Part shown: positions 20,901-32,900 of the stretch, piece after piece | Position numbering within the stretch: the first letter of the stretch is position 1 | How the letters are laid out: each line of letters starts with the position of its first letter | NCBI GenBank assembly: GCA_964427875.1 | Contig: CAYRVX010000013.1 | Coordinates: 1 to 64,000 of the forward strand | Origin: CAYRVX01 sp964427875 | GTDB lineage: Bacteria; Planctomycetota; Phycisphaerae; SM23-33 | Reading direction: 5' to 3' | Length of the DNA: 64,000 bases | The notes under the pieces: generated by a model | Seen by the model: the letters and a program-made list of their open reading frames with translations, nothing else | What the model was told of the DNA's origin: nothing | The model's database searches: none | Made by a program: the position numbers and the translations under genes

Positions 20901-23900
20901 CTGATCCACAACTGCTCGTCCACCTCGTCGGCCCACGCGACGAAGAGCAGCGTGTCCCCCAGGGTCACCATCTCGCTCGCATCCACGCTCTCGAACGGCG
21001 TATCGGTGACGCGATGCGTGCCCAGGACCGTGCCGTCGGTGACCCACAGCCAGTAGTCGCCGCTCACATAGTCGAAGAAATACGCCTTCGTGTCGCCCGC
21101 GATCAGCCCCATGGAGTTCCACATGGGGATGTCGGCCCGGATATTGGCCGAGAGCCTCAGTTCGACCTTGTCGATCGTGTCCGGGTTGCCCAACTGCTCC
21201 GGGAAGCGGGACAGGTCCATCTCGAAGATGCCCTGGTTGTCGTACTCCGAGCCGACGAAGATCTTCTCGTACGTGTCGTCCATCATGCCGAACCAGGCGC
21301 TCAGGTACCCCGCCGGGCCCTCCAGGGCGGCGACGCGCTCGTCGTAGGCGCCGGGCAGCACGCGGATGCTGTTGCCCGGCATCCCGTCGCCGGCCGTGGT
21401 GAACCGGTACCAGTTGACGTCGTCGTTGTCGGCGAGCGTGAAGTCGCCGTTGGGGTAGACGGGGTCTTCGGTGAACGTCACGGGCCGGCCGGTCCCGGGG
21501 TTGATCAGCACGTCGCCGATGCCGGTGAACGTGTGGTTCATCAGCTCGACGATCCCGGACGTGGGCAGCTCGACGCGGCGCGGCGAGCCGTAGGCGGCGT
21601 AGATCTTGCCGGCGTCCTGCTTGACGGACGGCCCGAGCACGTCGGCCAGCGGCGAGCCGATCAGCAGGTCGTGGTACCGGTCGCCGTCCAGGTTGAGCCC
21701 GACCGTCCCGCCCAGCAGCCCGAACTGGTCGCCCTCGGTCTGTCCCTGCACGCTGGTCATGTCGATCAGGCCGTCGCCGTCGAGGTCGACCGGCCCGTCG
21801 TCCAGCACGATCTCTCCGCCGAGCTCGGCGACGTCCCAGAGGACGTGCACGACGCCGCGGTCCTGGCGGTCCAGCACGGTGTAGCCCTCGGTCAGCTCCC
21901 AGACGGGCTGGCCGATCGCCAGGTCGATCATTCCGCTGGCGTCGTAATCTCCGGCGGCGATCTCGATGGGTCCGCCGATGGCCGTGTTGCCCGGCAGGGC
22001 CCCGGCGGGCACCCGCCGGACGATCACGCCGGCGTCGGCGGCGCGGAAGGGCGTATCGGGGAACCCCTCGCCGCCCACGGCGTCGGCCGAGCCGTAGAAG
22101 ACAAACACGCTGCCGTCGGGCATCTCGACGCCCTCGCTGGCGCTGGTAAGGGCGAAGTCCCCGTAGCCGTCCCGGTTGACGTCGCCGACGGCGAACACGC
22201 CGGCGCCAAGCCCAAAGTCATGCACCAGGCATCTGGCGTCCCCGAAGTCCGTGACCGTCCGGAAGCCCGTCGAGCCGCCCTCCAGCACGTGGAGGCGCCC
22301 CAACGTGCCAAGGGGTTGGCCGAGATAGTCGATATCGTATGCCTCCGGGATGGTCAGCAGCAGATCATCCAGGCCGTCGGCGTTGATGTCGGCGATCGCT
22401 AGTTGAGAGTCGTTGCTGTTGTGGGAGATGTCGTAGTCGACCGCCGTGCCGAACAGGTCGTTGAGGATGTCGCCGGTGTCGTCCATGTCCCTGATGAGCA
22501 CCATGTCCGTGTTGTAGAAGTGGAAGTCCAGCGGCGGATCCCCCCGGTTGAACCTCGACCCCAGGATCATCGTGCCGTAGATGTAGCTGGGGCCGGGCGA
22601 GGGCAGGTAGACCAGCAGGTCCGCCAGTTCGTCACCGTCCCAGTTGAGCATGGCGATCTGCATGTTCGGGTCGATCGACATGGAGCCGTCGTCGAGGTAG
22701 AAGAGGATCTCGGCGTCGGCGGCGGACAGCTCCCGCGGCGGGTCGTAGGAGCCCCAGATCACGCTGGCGATGATCTCCCCGAGGACGGGATCGTGCCGGA
22801 TGAACACCAGGTCGTCCAGCATGTCGCCGTCGAGGTCGCCGGAGCCTCGCTGGACCGCGCCGAGGCCGGCCAGGTCAATCCGGATCTCGCTCCACGGCCG
22901 GACGTCCTCCATGTCGTGCAGGACCACCGGGCCGAGCATGACGTAGGCGACCTCGTCGCCCCAGACGAGGAAGTCCTCGTACTTGTCGCGGTTGAAGTCG
23001 CCGATGCACTGGCTGGCGGCGAGGTGGTCGTCCTGCGTCTCGCCGGCCACGCCGAACGCATCGTGCACGTCGGGCGTTCCCGGCACGTTGAAGTCGAGTC
23101 CCGCGCGGTCGGAGAGGACGCCCATCTCCGGTTTGGCGAGCTCGAACTGGAACGGCCGGGGGGGGAGCTCCTCGGACGGGTCGACCTGCGGTTCGGCCAG
23201 CCCCCGCCCGAAGAAGACGTGGGTGTGTCCGCCCAGCCGGTCCGCCAGGGAGAAATCGTCCACGCCGTCGCCGTTGACGTCGCCGACCGCCGCCAGTCCC
23301 TTCGCGTCCCGGACGAACCACTGGCTGCCGCCGTACTCCGGCCGACCCGGCTCGAGGATCATGTCCGGCTCGTCGAACGCCGTGGGGATCGTCCAGTCGG
23401 TGCCCTCCTCGTTGAGGAAGACCTCGAATGCCTTCTGGTAGACGAACGTGCCGTCCTCGTCCAGCGAGTCATACTGCTTTGCGAAGGGCGAGCCGAGGTC
23501 ACCCAATCCGTCGCCGTTGATGTCGCCGAGCGCGATCATCCAACGGTCGGTTGTCTCGCTTGACGTGTACGCACCGCCGTCGTCGCCGAAGACCAGGTAG
23601 TTGTAGGGATGGCCGTTCATGGTCATCGCGCGGAGCACGAAGTCGTCGGCGGCGTCGCCGTCGAGCTTGCCGGCCGGCTGGATGGTCGGGAAGAGCCTGC
23701 CCGCGCCGAAGTCGAGCATCGCGTACGGGCCGGCGCCGAGGGTGCCACCCGGCGGGAGGGAGTCGCCGCCCTCCACGATATAGACCCGGGTGTGCCCGCC
23801 CATGACGCTCGCCGGGCAGACGGCGGCGAAGTCCACCCACCCGTCGGCGCTCACGTCGCCGATGCGGTACACGTCCGCAGCGCCCGTGAACGTCACCGCC

Positions 23901-26900
23901 GCGATGGCATCGGCGTTCAGCGTCGCGCGGACCAGCACGTCGTCCACGTACCAGCCCTCGTACTGATTGATCAGGCCGTCGACGCTGTCGAACTCAAACC
24001 GCAGCTTGACCCTGTTGGCCGTCTGGAGGGTCGCCACGGTGAACTCCGCGCGGTACCACCTCTCGCCGGTCGGGTCCTCCAGCAGGTCGTCGTTCGACGC
24101 TATCGGCGTGAACGTGTTGCCGCCGTCGGTGCTGAGCGAGAACGTCGCCCGGTCGTAGTCCTGATCCCCGCCCGGGTGGCGGCGCTCCGTGTCGAGGTAA
24201 TAGTTGAAGATGAACTCGAAGTTCGCAAGGTTCAGGTCGGGCCCCACGATGAAGGCCGCCGCGGTAATCCTGCCCGCGGAGTGCCCCACGTCGTAGTCGC
24301 CTCCGCCGGCCGGGCCCTCGCCGGTGCCGTAGTAGAAGCTCCCCTCCCCGCTGTGCAGCGGGTCCTCCGACCGCCCCGCCGAGAGGTGCCACAGCCCGTT
24401 CACGTCCGCCCCGATGGTGTTGTCAATCACGAACGCGCCGTCGTCGCCGTCCTCGAAGTCGGCATGGTAGACCGCGCCCGAGTTGCTCCAGGCGTCCGGG
24501 CCGCCCGTGAAGAGGTAGATCTTGCCCGAGCCCCCGTCGCGGGCGCCGACGAGCAGGTCGTCGTAGGTGTCGTCGTTGAGATCGCCCGGGCAGGCGACCG
24601 AGTAAGGATCAACGAAGCCGGTGATGATGGCGTCGGCCTCGGCCGTCACGTTGATCGTCTCCGGCCAAACCTCCCGCCCGAACAGGACGTACAGGCCCGC
24701 CTGAGAGTAGTCGTCTCGCCCGCCCGTGTAGCTCGACAGGACGGAACTGATCAGGACCGCAATGTCCGCCATGTTGTCGCCGTTGTAGTCGCCCGCGGCG
24801 AACTTGGACTGCGTGCCGAACGAGTCGGTCAGCACGGGGGCGGGCAGTTGGAGCCGCACGGAGTTCGTGCCGCCGAGCGTCACGTCGCCGACCTCGCCGC
24901 CGAAGACGATCGTCGCGAAGCTGGGGCCGATCACCTGCTGCGGGTGGACCGTTCCCGGCGTCCGGAGGTAGTCGTCGTACGTGCCGACGGTGTCCCGCAC
25001 GGCGGCGATGAAGTCGCCGTACTCGTCGACGCCCTCGCTATAGTTGATGTTGCCGAGCGGGACGAGCGCCGCCTGGGCGGCCGGGTCGGCGGGATCGACG
25101 TTCAGGTCCCCCGCGTCCGCCGGGATGTCCACGGCCGCGCCGACCTCCTCGGTGAACTTCACGCGATAGCCGCCCATCGGCTCGACCGGGCCGAGGTTGT
25201 CCTGCCCGTCCTCGTAGCCCAGGCGGAACGCGTGCGAGGGGATCGCGAAGTCGATCCGGATCTCGCCGGCCTGCTTCAGCGTCAGGACGATCCGGCCCCT
25301 GTCGTCGAAGGCGTCGACGTAATCGGAGAGGTTGCCCATCGACGAATCGGACTCGTCCACGTACCTGTGGGCCAGCCCGTACTTGATCGTATCGATCGTG
25401 GACTCGTCCCCAATGACATCCGTGATCTCCGACGTGCTGGTGACGACGACCGCGATCTCCTCCGACGTCATGCCGTTGACGCCGAGGGTGAAATCGACGG
25501 CCATCATGCCGCCGGGGATGCTCTCCGTGTCGATGGGCGCGACCGCGCGGACGCCGAAGCTCCGCGGGTTGACCACGTGCAGCATGTAGTAGTCCGGCAC
25601 GCCGGTGAAGTGCTCGACGGGCAGCAGCGACAGCTCGGCGCTGGGGTCGTCGACCTCCGCGGCGAAGAGGTAGCAGTTGCTCCCGTCCCAGCGCGGGTGG
25701 TCGAACAGCTCCTGCACGTAGGTGTCCGGGTTGCCGTACTCGTCGAGGAACTCGATTCCCTCGATCATCTCGGCGGTGAGGAAGCCCGCCTGGGATTCGC
25801 CGAACCGCGCCGTCGCGGTGGGCGTGGGGATGACGTACCAGTCGCCGCGGTCGCCGAGGTTAAACGTCAGGTCCCCGATCGTGGTGGCCTCGCCGGAGTT
25901 CAGGCCTCCGGTGAGCGCGGCGAACACGAGGCTGTCGTTGGCGGCGTCCTCCTCATCCCGGGTGACGAACTCGAACCGGTCGGGCTCGATGCCGCTGTTG
26001 CCCAGCACCACGTCGTTGCCGGGCCCGCCGTGGATGTAGTCGTCGCCGGAGTCGCCGGCGATGAAGTCCACGCCCCCCTCGCCGTAGATCCGGTCGGCTA
26101 GGTAGCCGCCGAAGAGGCGGTCGTTGCCCTCCCCGCCGCGGATCTCCAGCTCGCCGATCGTCGCGCCTTCCTGGTAGTTGCCCCGCTTGATGCCCCACTC
26201 GCTGTAGACCACGCCCGTGCCGTCGGCCAGCGGGAACATGTACTCCGGGTCCGCGCGGACCTCGTCGTCGCCGCCCTGCGTGTCGATCACCGTGCGCTCG
26301 CAGTTGACGGCCTGGTAGAAGCTGTAGTGCTGCACGTAGGCCTCGACCACGCCCGAGGCCCACTGCCCGTCCGTGAAGTGCAGCTCGTCCTCCGTGACGG
26401 GATCCGGCGTATCGATGGCGATGTCCGCGCCGAACTCGATGGCGGAGACCGTCAGCCGCGTGCCGACGTTGTCGAAGAGGACCAGGTCGGCCAGGTCCTC
26501 CCCGCGCGCCTCGTTCAGGTCGTCGATCAGGTCCTGGACGCTCTCGTTGAGGGGATCTTCCGGGGTCCCCGCGTGGATCGGGACGGTCATGGGGATCGCC
26601 GCCGCGCCCGCGACGCTGATGGAGAACGTCGCCGGCGCGCTGAGCTGCCCGGCCTCCGGCGCGTCGTCGCTGGCGATGATCGTCGCCTGAACGACCGTCG
26701 AATCGTCCGTCATGAACTCCTGGTTGTCCACGTCCCACACGAGCGACGTGACCTCGTAGCGGCTGAGGAACCTGCTGAAGCGGATGGCCACCCAGTCCGG
26801 CACGGGCCGCCCCAGGTGGTCTGTGTCGCCGCCCAGGAACAGGACGCGGTCCTCCCCCTCGCCGCCGTCGAACCGGTCGTTGAGCGTCAGGGGCCCGATG

Positions 26901-29900
26901 TCCGAGCCCGGCTCGCCCAGGGCCGCCGGGATGACCTGGAAGGTGTCGTTGCCCTCTCCTCCGAACAGCAGGTCGCTGGCCTGGTAATCCTTCCCGCCGG
27001 TGAGCACGTCGTTGCCGGGCCCGCCGAAGATCCAGTCTTCGGACATCCCGCCGCTGAGGATGTCGTGCCCGGTGCCGCCGAGGATGATGTCCCTTCGAGC
27101 GTAGTCGTTTTGCAGGGCGTAGTCGACCTCGGCGGCGGCGGCTGCGTCGCCGGTGTCCAGCAGCACGTCGTACGTCGTCGGGACGCCGTCGGGCGACAGG
27201 ACCCGCAGGTAGTACGTCACGCCGGCCTCGATCGGCGGGTAAGCGTCGAACTCCATCGTCGTGACGCCGACGCCGGCGAGGTCGAGGTCGGCCTCGCCGC
27301 CTTCACCGACCGCCAGCGCCAGGTCGTACCTGGCCGCCTGCGGACTGGCCGGTTCGTCGTGGCCGATCCACAGGAAGTAGTCCCCAGCCGCCGGCTCGCC
27401 GAGGTCGGCCAGGTCGATGGTCACCGAGGTCTCCCCGGCGCCGGAGACGGCCGACAGCAGCGTGACGCCCGCCTGGTCGCGGAGCTCCATCCGCAGCGCG
27501 CTGGTCAAGGTGAGCTTGTCCAGCGTGATGATGCCCGGCTGCTCCAGCGCCTCGCCCTCCAGCGCGAAGCGGAACCAGTCTTCGTCGACGTCGCTGCCGA
27601 TGGTCAGGCCCGTCGCGCTCCCCAGGCCGGTGATCGGATCCAGCGGATAGGCGTTGACCATCGTGTCGAAGGCCTGGTCCGCCGCGAAGCCCAGCGGCTC
27701 GGCGTCGCTGATCGCCAGGGCGTTGATCCCGCTGTCGGGCGTGGGGCCAAACGTGATCCGCCCGCCCAGCCTGTCGACCGCGACGGCCCCCGCCAGGCCG
27801 GCCGTCTCCAGCGCGTTCCGCAGGTCCACCAGCAGGTCGAGCAGGCTGTCGTTGTCCAGCGTATCGGTCTTCAGGACCGTCACGCCGGTCGGGTCGCCGG
27901 ACTCGCCGTTGATGACGAAGTCGAACGCCAGGTCGCTCGCCAGCGTCCAGTCGGTCAGGGCGGTCTCGGCGATCAGCATCTCCGTGGCGTCGGGCGTGAA
28001 CCGGAGCGTCGAGCCGATGTTGTTCCGCACCTCCGTGATCGAATCATCGTCGTTGAGGCGGTACAGCCGCGCCTCCAGGTTGTCGGCCGATGAGGCGCTG
28101 CGGATGGCAATGGAGCCGGCGGGGTCCACATCCACCAGCCGCAGGCTGTACCAATCCACGTCGTTCGGGTTGTCGATCGTCAGGTTGGCGAACGTGGTGC
28201 TGCCCGCGACGTCTTCTCCCGTGGCGGCCTGACCGTCGGACACCCCGAGCACGTTACGGGCTATGCTGTTCGGCTGGTGGACGATCAGCGAGGCCTCGGG
28301 CCCGGCGTCGAGTGTCCGCAGCGCGGCGCCGCCGTCGAGCTTCACTGCGGTGACGAGCTCGGAGATCCCCGCCGTCTCCAGCGCCCCGTTGAGGTCCTCG
28401 ACGAGATCGTCCAGGTCCCCGGCCCGCTCGGTCGAGACGGTGACCTCGACGGGCTCCGGAGCGCCGTTGATGGCCAAGCCGAACAGGGCCGAGCCGCCGG
28501 CCGCGGCCGCGTCCACGTCCAGCACGATCGCCGCCGGACCGCTCAGCGCGAACGCCCGGGCCGGGTCGTCCGCATCGCCCCGGACCTCGTTCCGCGAGCC
28601 GGCGTCGGTCTGATCGACCAGGATGGTGCGGCCCGGCATGATGCTGATCCGGTCGTCTCCCGGCCCGCCGTCGACCCAGACGGTCTTCTGCACGGTCGGC
28701 CCGACCGTGACCTCGTCGTTGCCCTCCAGCGCGTCGATGATGATCGCCAGGAAGTCGCCTTCCGGCGGAAGCAGCCCGCCGGTCAGGACGATCTCGTCGA
28801 ACGCCAGTTGCCTCTCGACGGGGTCGGCCTCGGCAAGGCTCTCCAGGCTCACCAGCAGGTCGGTGGGGTCCCAGATGTAGTTGCCCTCGTCGTCGGTGGC
28901 GTTGAAGTCCAGCCGCACCTGGGCGTCGAACGTGTACTGGCCGTTGTTGTTCGTCAGGCGGGTGATGAGGTGGTGGTCGGCCAGCAGGCCGGGCTCCGTG
29001 ACATAATCGACGCTGATCACGTCGTCGGCGCCCGTGCCGGAGTAGTACCAGACCTTGTTGGTCGACTGGGCGTAGGCCTTCCACTCGTCTCCGGCGGGCA
29101 CGCCGTAGCCGGCCTCGAACAGCTCGCCGTCGCGGGTGAAGAGCCGATCGTCGCCGCCGTTGCCGTAGAGGAAGTCCAGGCAAGTGCCGCCGTACAGGTC
29201 GTCGGCGTTGGCCTGCCCGAGGATGCGGTTGAGCCCCGTGTCCTCGAGGACGTAGGCCCCGCCGCCGTCGTGGTTGTAGCGCTTCCCCGTCGCCGGGTCC
29301 ATCCACACGCCGTACGGGCCCGTGTCCATCTCGATGCTGCCCGTCGTCGACGACAGCGTGAGCTTGTCGCCGTCGACGCCGGCCGTCACGAGGCCGGCCA
29401 GTTCCGGCTGGGCGTTGATCGAGTCCGTCAGGTCCGCGGGCAGATCGGTGAGGTCCAGGTTGTCGTCCGTCTGGACCTCCTCCAGCGTCACCTCGTGGAA
29501 GGTCTGTCCGCCGTCGACGCTGAGGGAGAAGCTTGCGCCGTACGGGACTATCCCGTCGGTCGGGCCGGGGCGCGTCCCGACCAGCACGGCCGGGCCGGAG
29601 GCGGCCTCGGCGGACTGGCCGTTCAGGAATCGCAGCATCGTGATGGTGCAGTTGGGGTCCCAGGTCCACGCCATCAGGTCGTTGGTGCCGAGGCCGCCGA
29701 TGAGGTCGTCGTTACCCCCGCCGGCGTAGAGGCGGTCGTGGTCGTACGGGTCGCCGTTGGACGTGTCGCCCCAGAGCCGGTCGTCGCCGCCCCAGCCGTA
29801 GATCCAGTCGCTGCCGCTGCCCCCGTCGAGGCGGTCGCGCGCGTCGCCGCCGGTGAGGTGGTCGTCGCCCGGGCCGCCGTCGAAGACGCCGACCCAGTCG

Positions 29901-32900
29901 TTGCTCCGCTCGCTCAGCTCCGCGACGTCCACCGCTTCGGCGCCCGTCGCGAAGGCGATCCGGTCGTTGCCCATGAGCCCCTGGACGCGGAACTGCTCCA
30001 CCAGCGGCGTGCCGTCCGTCGATCGCCAGTTCGCCCGGATCGGCTGGCCGTTGTAATCCACCGTCAGCAGCGCCACGCCGAACTGGCCTTCCTCGAAGCC
30101 CAGCACGTCCTGCGTGACGTCGTTCGTGTCGAACATCACCAGCTCGGCGTCGCGCCCTTCGTCCACGGTCTCGATGCGGATGCGGTTGCCGACGCGGACG
30201 GCCCGGGCCTCGTCCGGCTGGAGCCCCGCGGCCACCATCGCCGCGTTGATGTCCCCGACGAGATGCTGGAGGTTCTGGTTGACCGGGTCGTCACTGACGG
30301 TCACGACGTAGTCGCTCCCGTCGAACGTCAGCGTGAACTCGGCCGTCTGGTCCGCCCCCAGCCGCCCGTCGGCGGGCCCGTCGGCGGGCGCGGATATGCC
30401 GACGTCCTTCTCCTTCAGCGTGATGGTATCGGCGTACTGCGTGCCCTTGATGAGCATGATGTCCGTGGCGTTGTCGTCGGGCGTGTCGCCGCCTCGCCGG
30501 CTTCCGTAGTGGCCGTCGAATACGTCGCCGAAGAGGCTGTAGTCCGGGTTGGTGTCGAGCATGATAAAGTCGATGCCCGTCCCGCCGTAGAGATGGTCGA
30601 GCCCGTCCTGGCCCTCGAGCACGTCGGAGTCGCCGCCGCCGAAGATCTCGTCGTTCCCGCCGCCGCCGAAGATGTGCTCTTCGCCGGTGTCGCCGAAGAG
30701 GCGGTCGTTGCCGCCATCCATGTCGGCGTAGGGGTTGACGGCGTAGTCGGGCCCGATGAGCCAGTCGCCGTGGATGGTGTCGTTGCCCGTCCCGCCGGTG
30801 ATGATCTCGGAGCGGATGTTGCCGTAGAGCGAGTCGTTGCCGCTCTCGCCGTGCAGCTCGTCGCCGCGCTTGGGGCCCTCGACGCCGGCGTCGGTGCTGG
30901 GGGCGTAGGCGTGGAGATCGTCGTGGCCTTCCCCGCCCCAGAGCCGCTGGCCGGCCTGCACGCCGCCCGTGCCGGCGTCGCCGTAGAGCACGTCGTTGCC
31001 GTGGTCGCCGTAGAGCTGGTCGATGCCGCTGCCGCCGTAAAGGCTGTCGTTGTTGCCCCCGCCGCGCAGGATGTCGTCGCCGCCGTCGCCGAAGACCTTG
31101 TCCACCCCGACGCCGCCGTCGAGGTAGTCACTGCCCGAGCCGCCTTCCAGACGGTCGGTCATCTCCCCGCCGAAGAGGAAGTCCCGACCGCTGCCGCCGT
31201 AGAGCTTGTCCTCGCCGTCGTACGGCTGGCCGTCGAACGAGTCGCCGTAGAAGACCTTCGGCGTCATCAACGGGGGCGTGTAGCCGGTGTAGTTCTCGGC
31301 CTCCGCGCTGGCGTAGCCGGGCGGGTCCTCGAAGTTCGAGGCGTTGTCCAGGTCGAAGCTGCTGGCGGGGTAGGCGGCCGCGCCGCCCCAGAGAATGTCG
31401 TCGTCCGCGTCGCCGTACAGCTCGTCGTCGCCCGTGCCGCCGACCAGCAGGTCATTCCCCGCCCCGCCGTGGATCTCGTCGAAGTCCGCCTGGCCGTAGA
31501 TTACGTCGTCACCGGCCTCGGAACTGAGGACGTCCTCGCCGGCCCGGCCGTGGATCTCGTCCATGCCGTCGCCGCTGGTTACCCGGTCGTCGTCGGCTCC
31601 GGCGTCGACGTAGTTGTCGCCGTGGCTGACGTCGATGATGTCATCCCCGTCCTCGCCCCAGACGTCGTCGTCGTGGACGCCGGTGTAGACCTTATCCGCG
31701 CCGCCGCCGGCGTAGACCGTATTCTCGCCGTCGTAGCCGTAGATGATATCGTCGCCCTCGCCGGCCGTGATGTGGTCGTCGCCCGCGTCGCCGTGGATCG
31801 TGTCGATGCCCGCACCCGAGACGATGGTGTGTGGGACCGCCTCCTTTGCCCCGCCGGAAGCGCGAACGTCGATGAGGTCCACGCCGGAGCCCGTGGTGAC
31901 CGTCTCGCTGCCGGGCCCGCCGTACACGTCGTTGTCGCCGTCCCCGGCGTTGATCGTCTCGTCGCCTTCTCCGGCGTAGATCTCGTCGTTGCCGGACCCG
32001 GCGGTGATCAGCTCGTTGCCCGCATAGGCCTCGATGTAGTTGTCGCCCTCGCCCGCGTGGATCTCGTCGTCGCCGAGGTCGGCGTAGATGATATCGCTCC
32101 CCTCGCCGCCCTCGATAAGGTGGGTTGACTCGGGCTCGCCGGCGTAGTAGGGATTGCCCGGCCCGGGATCGCGCGACGTGCCGGCGTAGATCGTGTCGTC
32201 GTCGTCGCCGCCGCGGATCGTGTCGCTTCCGAGCCCCCCGTACAGCTCGTCGTCCCCGCCGCCGCCCTCGACGATGTCGTTGCTTCGCCCGCCGTCGAGG
32301 AAGTCGTCGTCGTCGCCGCCGTAGAGGCTGTCGTTGCCCAGCCCGCCGGAGAGCGTGTCCTCGCCGGCCTCTCCGTAGAGCGTGTCCTGGCCCCGTTCGC
32401 CGAAGAGGTCGTCGTCATCGTCCCCGCCGTAGAGGATGTCGCCGTCGCGCCCGCCGTACAGCTCGTCGTCGCCGGCGTCGCCGTACAGCACGTCGTAATC
32501 CGCCTCGCCGAGGAGATGGTCGTCCCCGGCGCCGCCGTGCAGCTCGTCGTCGCCGAGGCTGCCGTACAGCTCGTCGTTGCCCTCACCGCCGTCGAGCACG
32601 TCGTCGCCGAACCCGCCGTACAGCTCGTCGCTGCCGCCCTGGCCCCACAGATGGTCGGCCGCGTCGCCGCCGTAGAGCCGATCGTTACCGCTGTAGGCAT
32701 CTCCCGAGTCGTCGCCGTGCAGCTCGGCCGGGCCGTCGCCGCTTGTCAGCACGTCGTTGCCGTCGCCGCCCCACATCTCCACGGGCAGGGTGACGTGCTC
32801 GTCCACGGTGATGATGTCGTTGCCCGCGCCGGCGTCCACGTAGATGCCCGTCACGCCCTGGTAGCGCTGCTGGACGCCGAAGCCCGCGACCACCACCTCC

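Noticed and set aside
29700..32830. CRISPR-like periodic repeats
   Set aside because: The periodicity comes from RTX nonapeptides (27-bp codon periods) in an open frame; no spacers.
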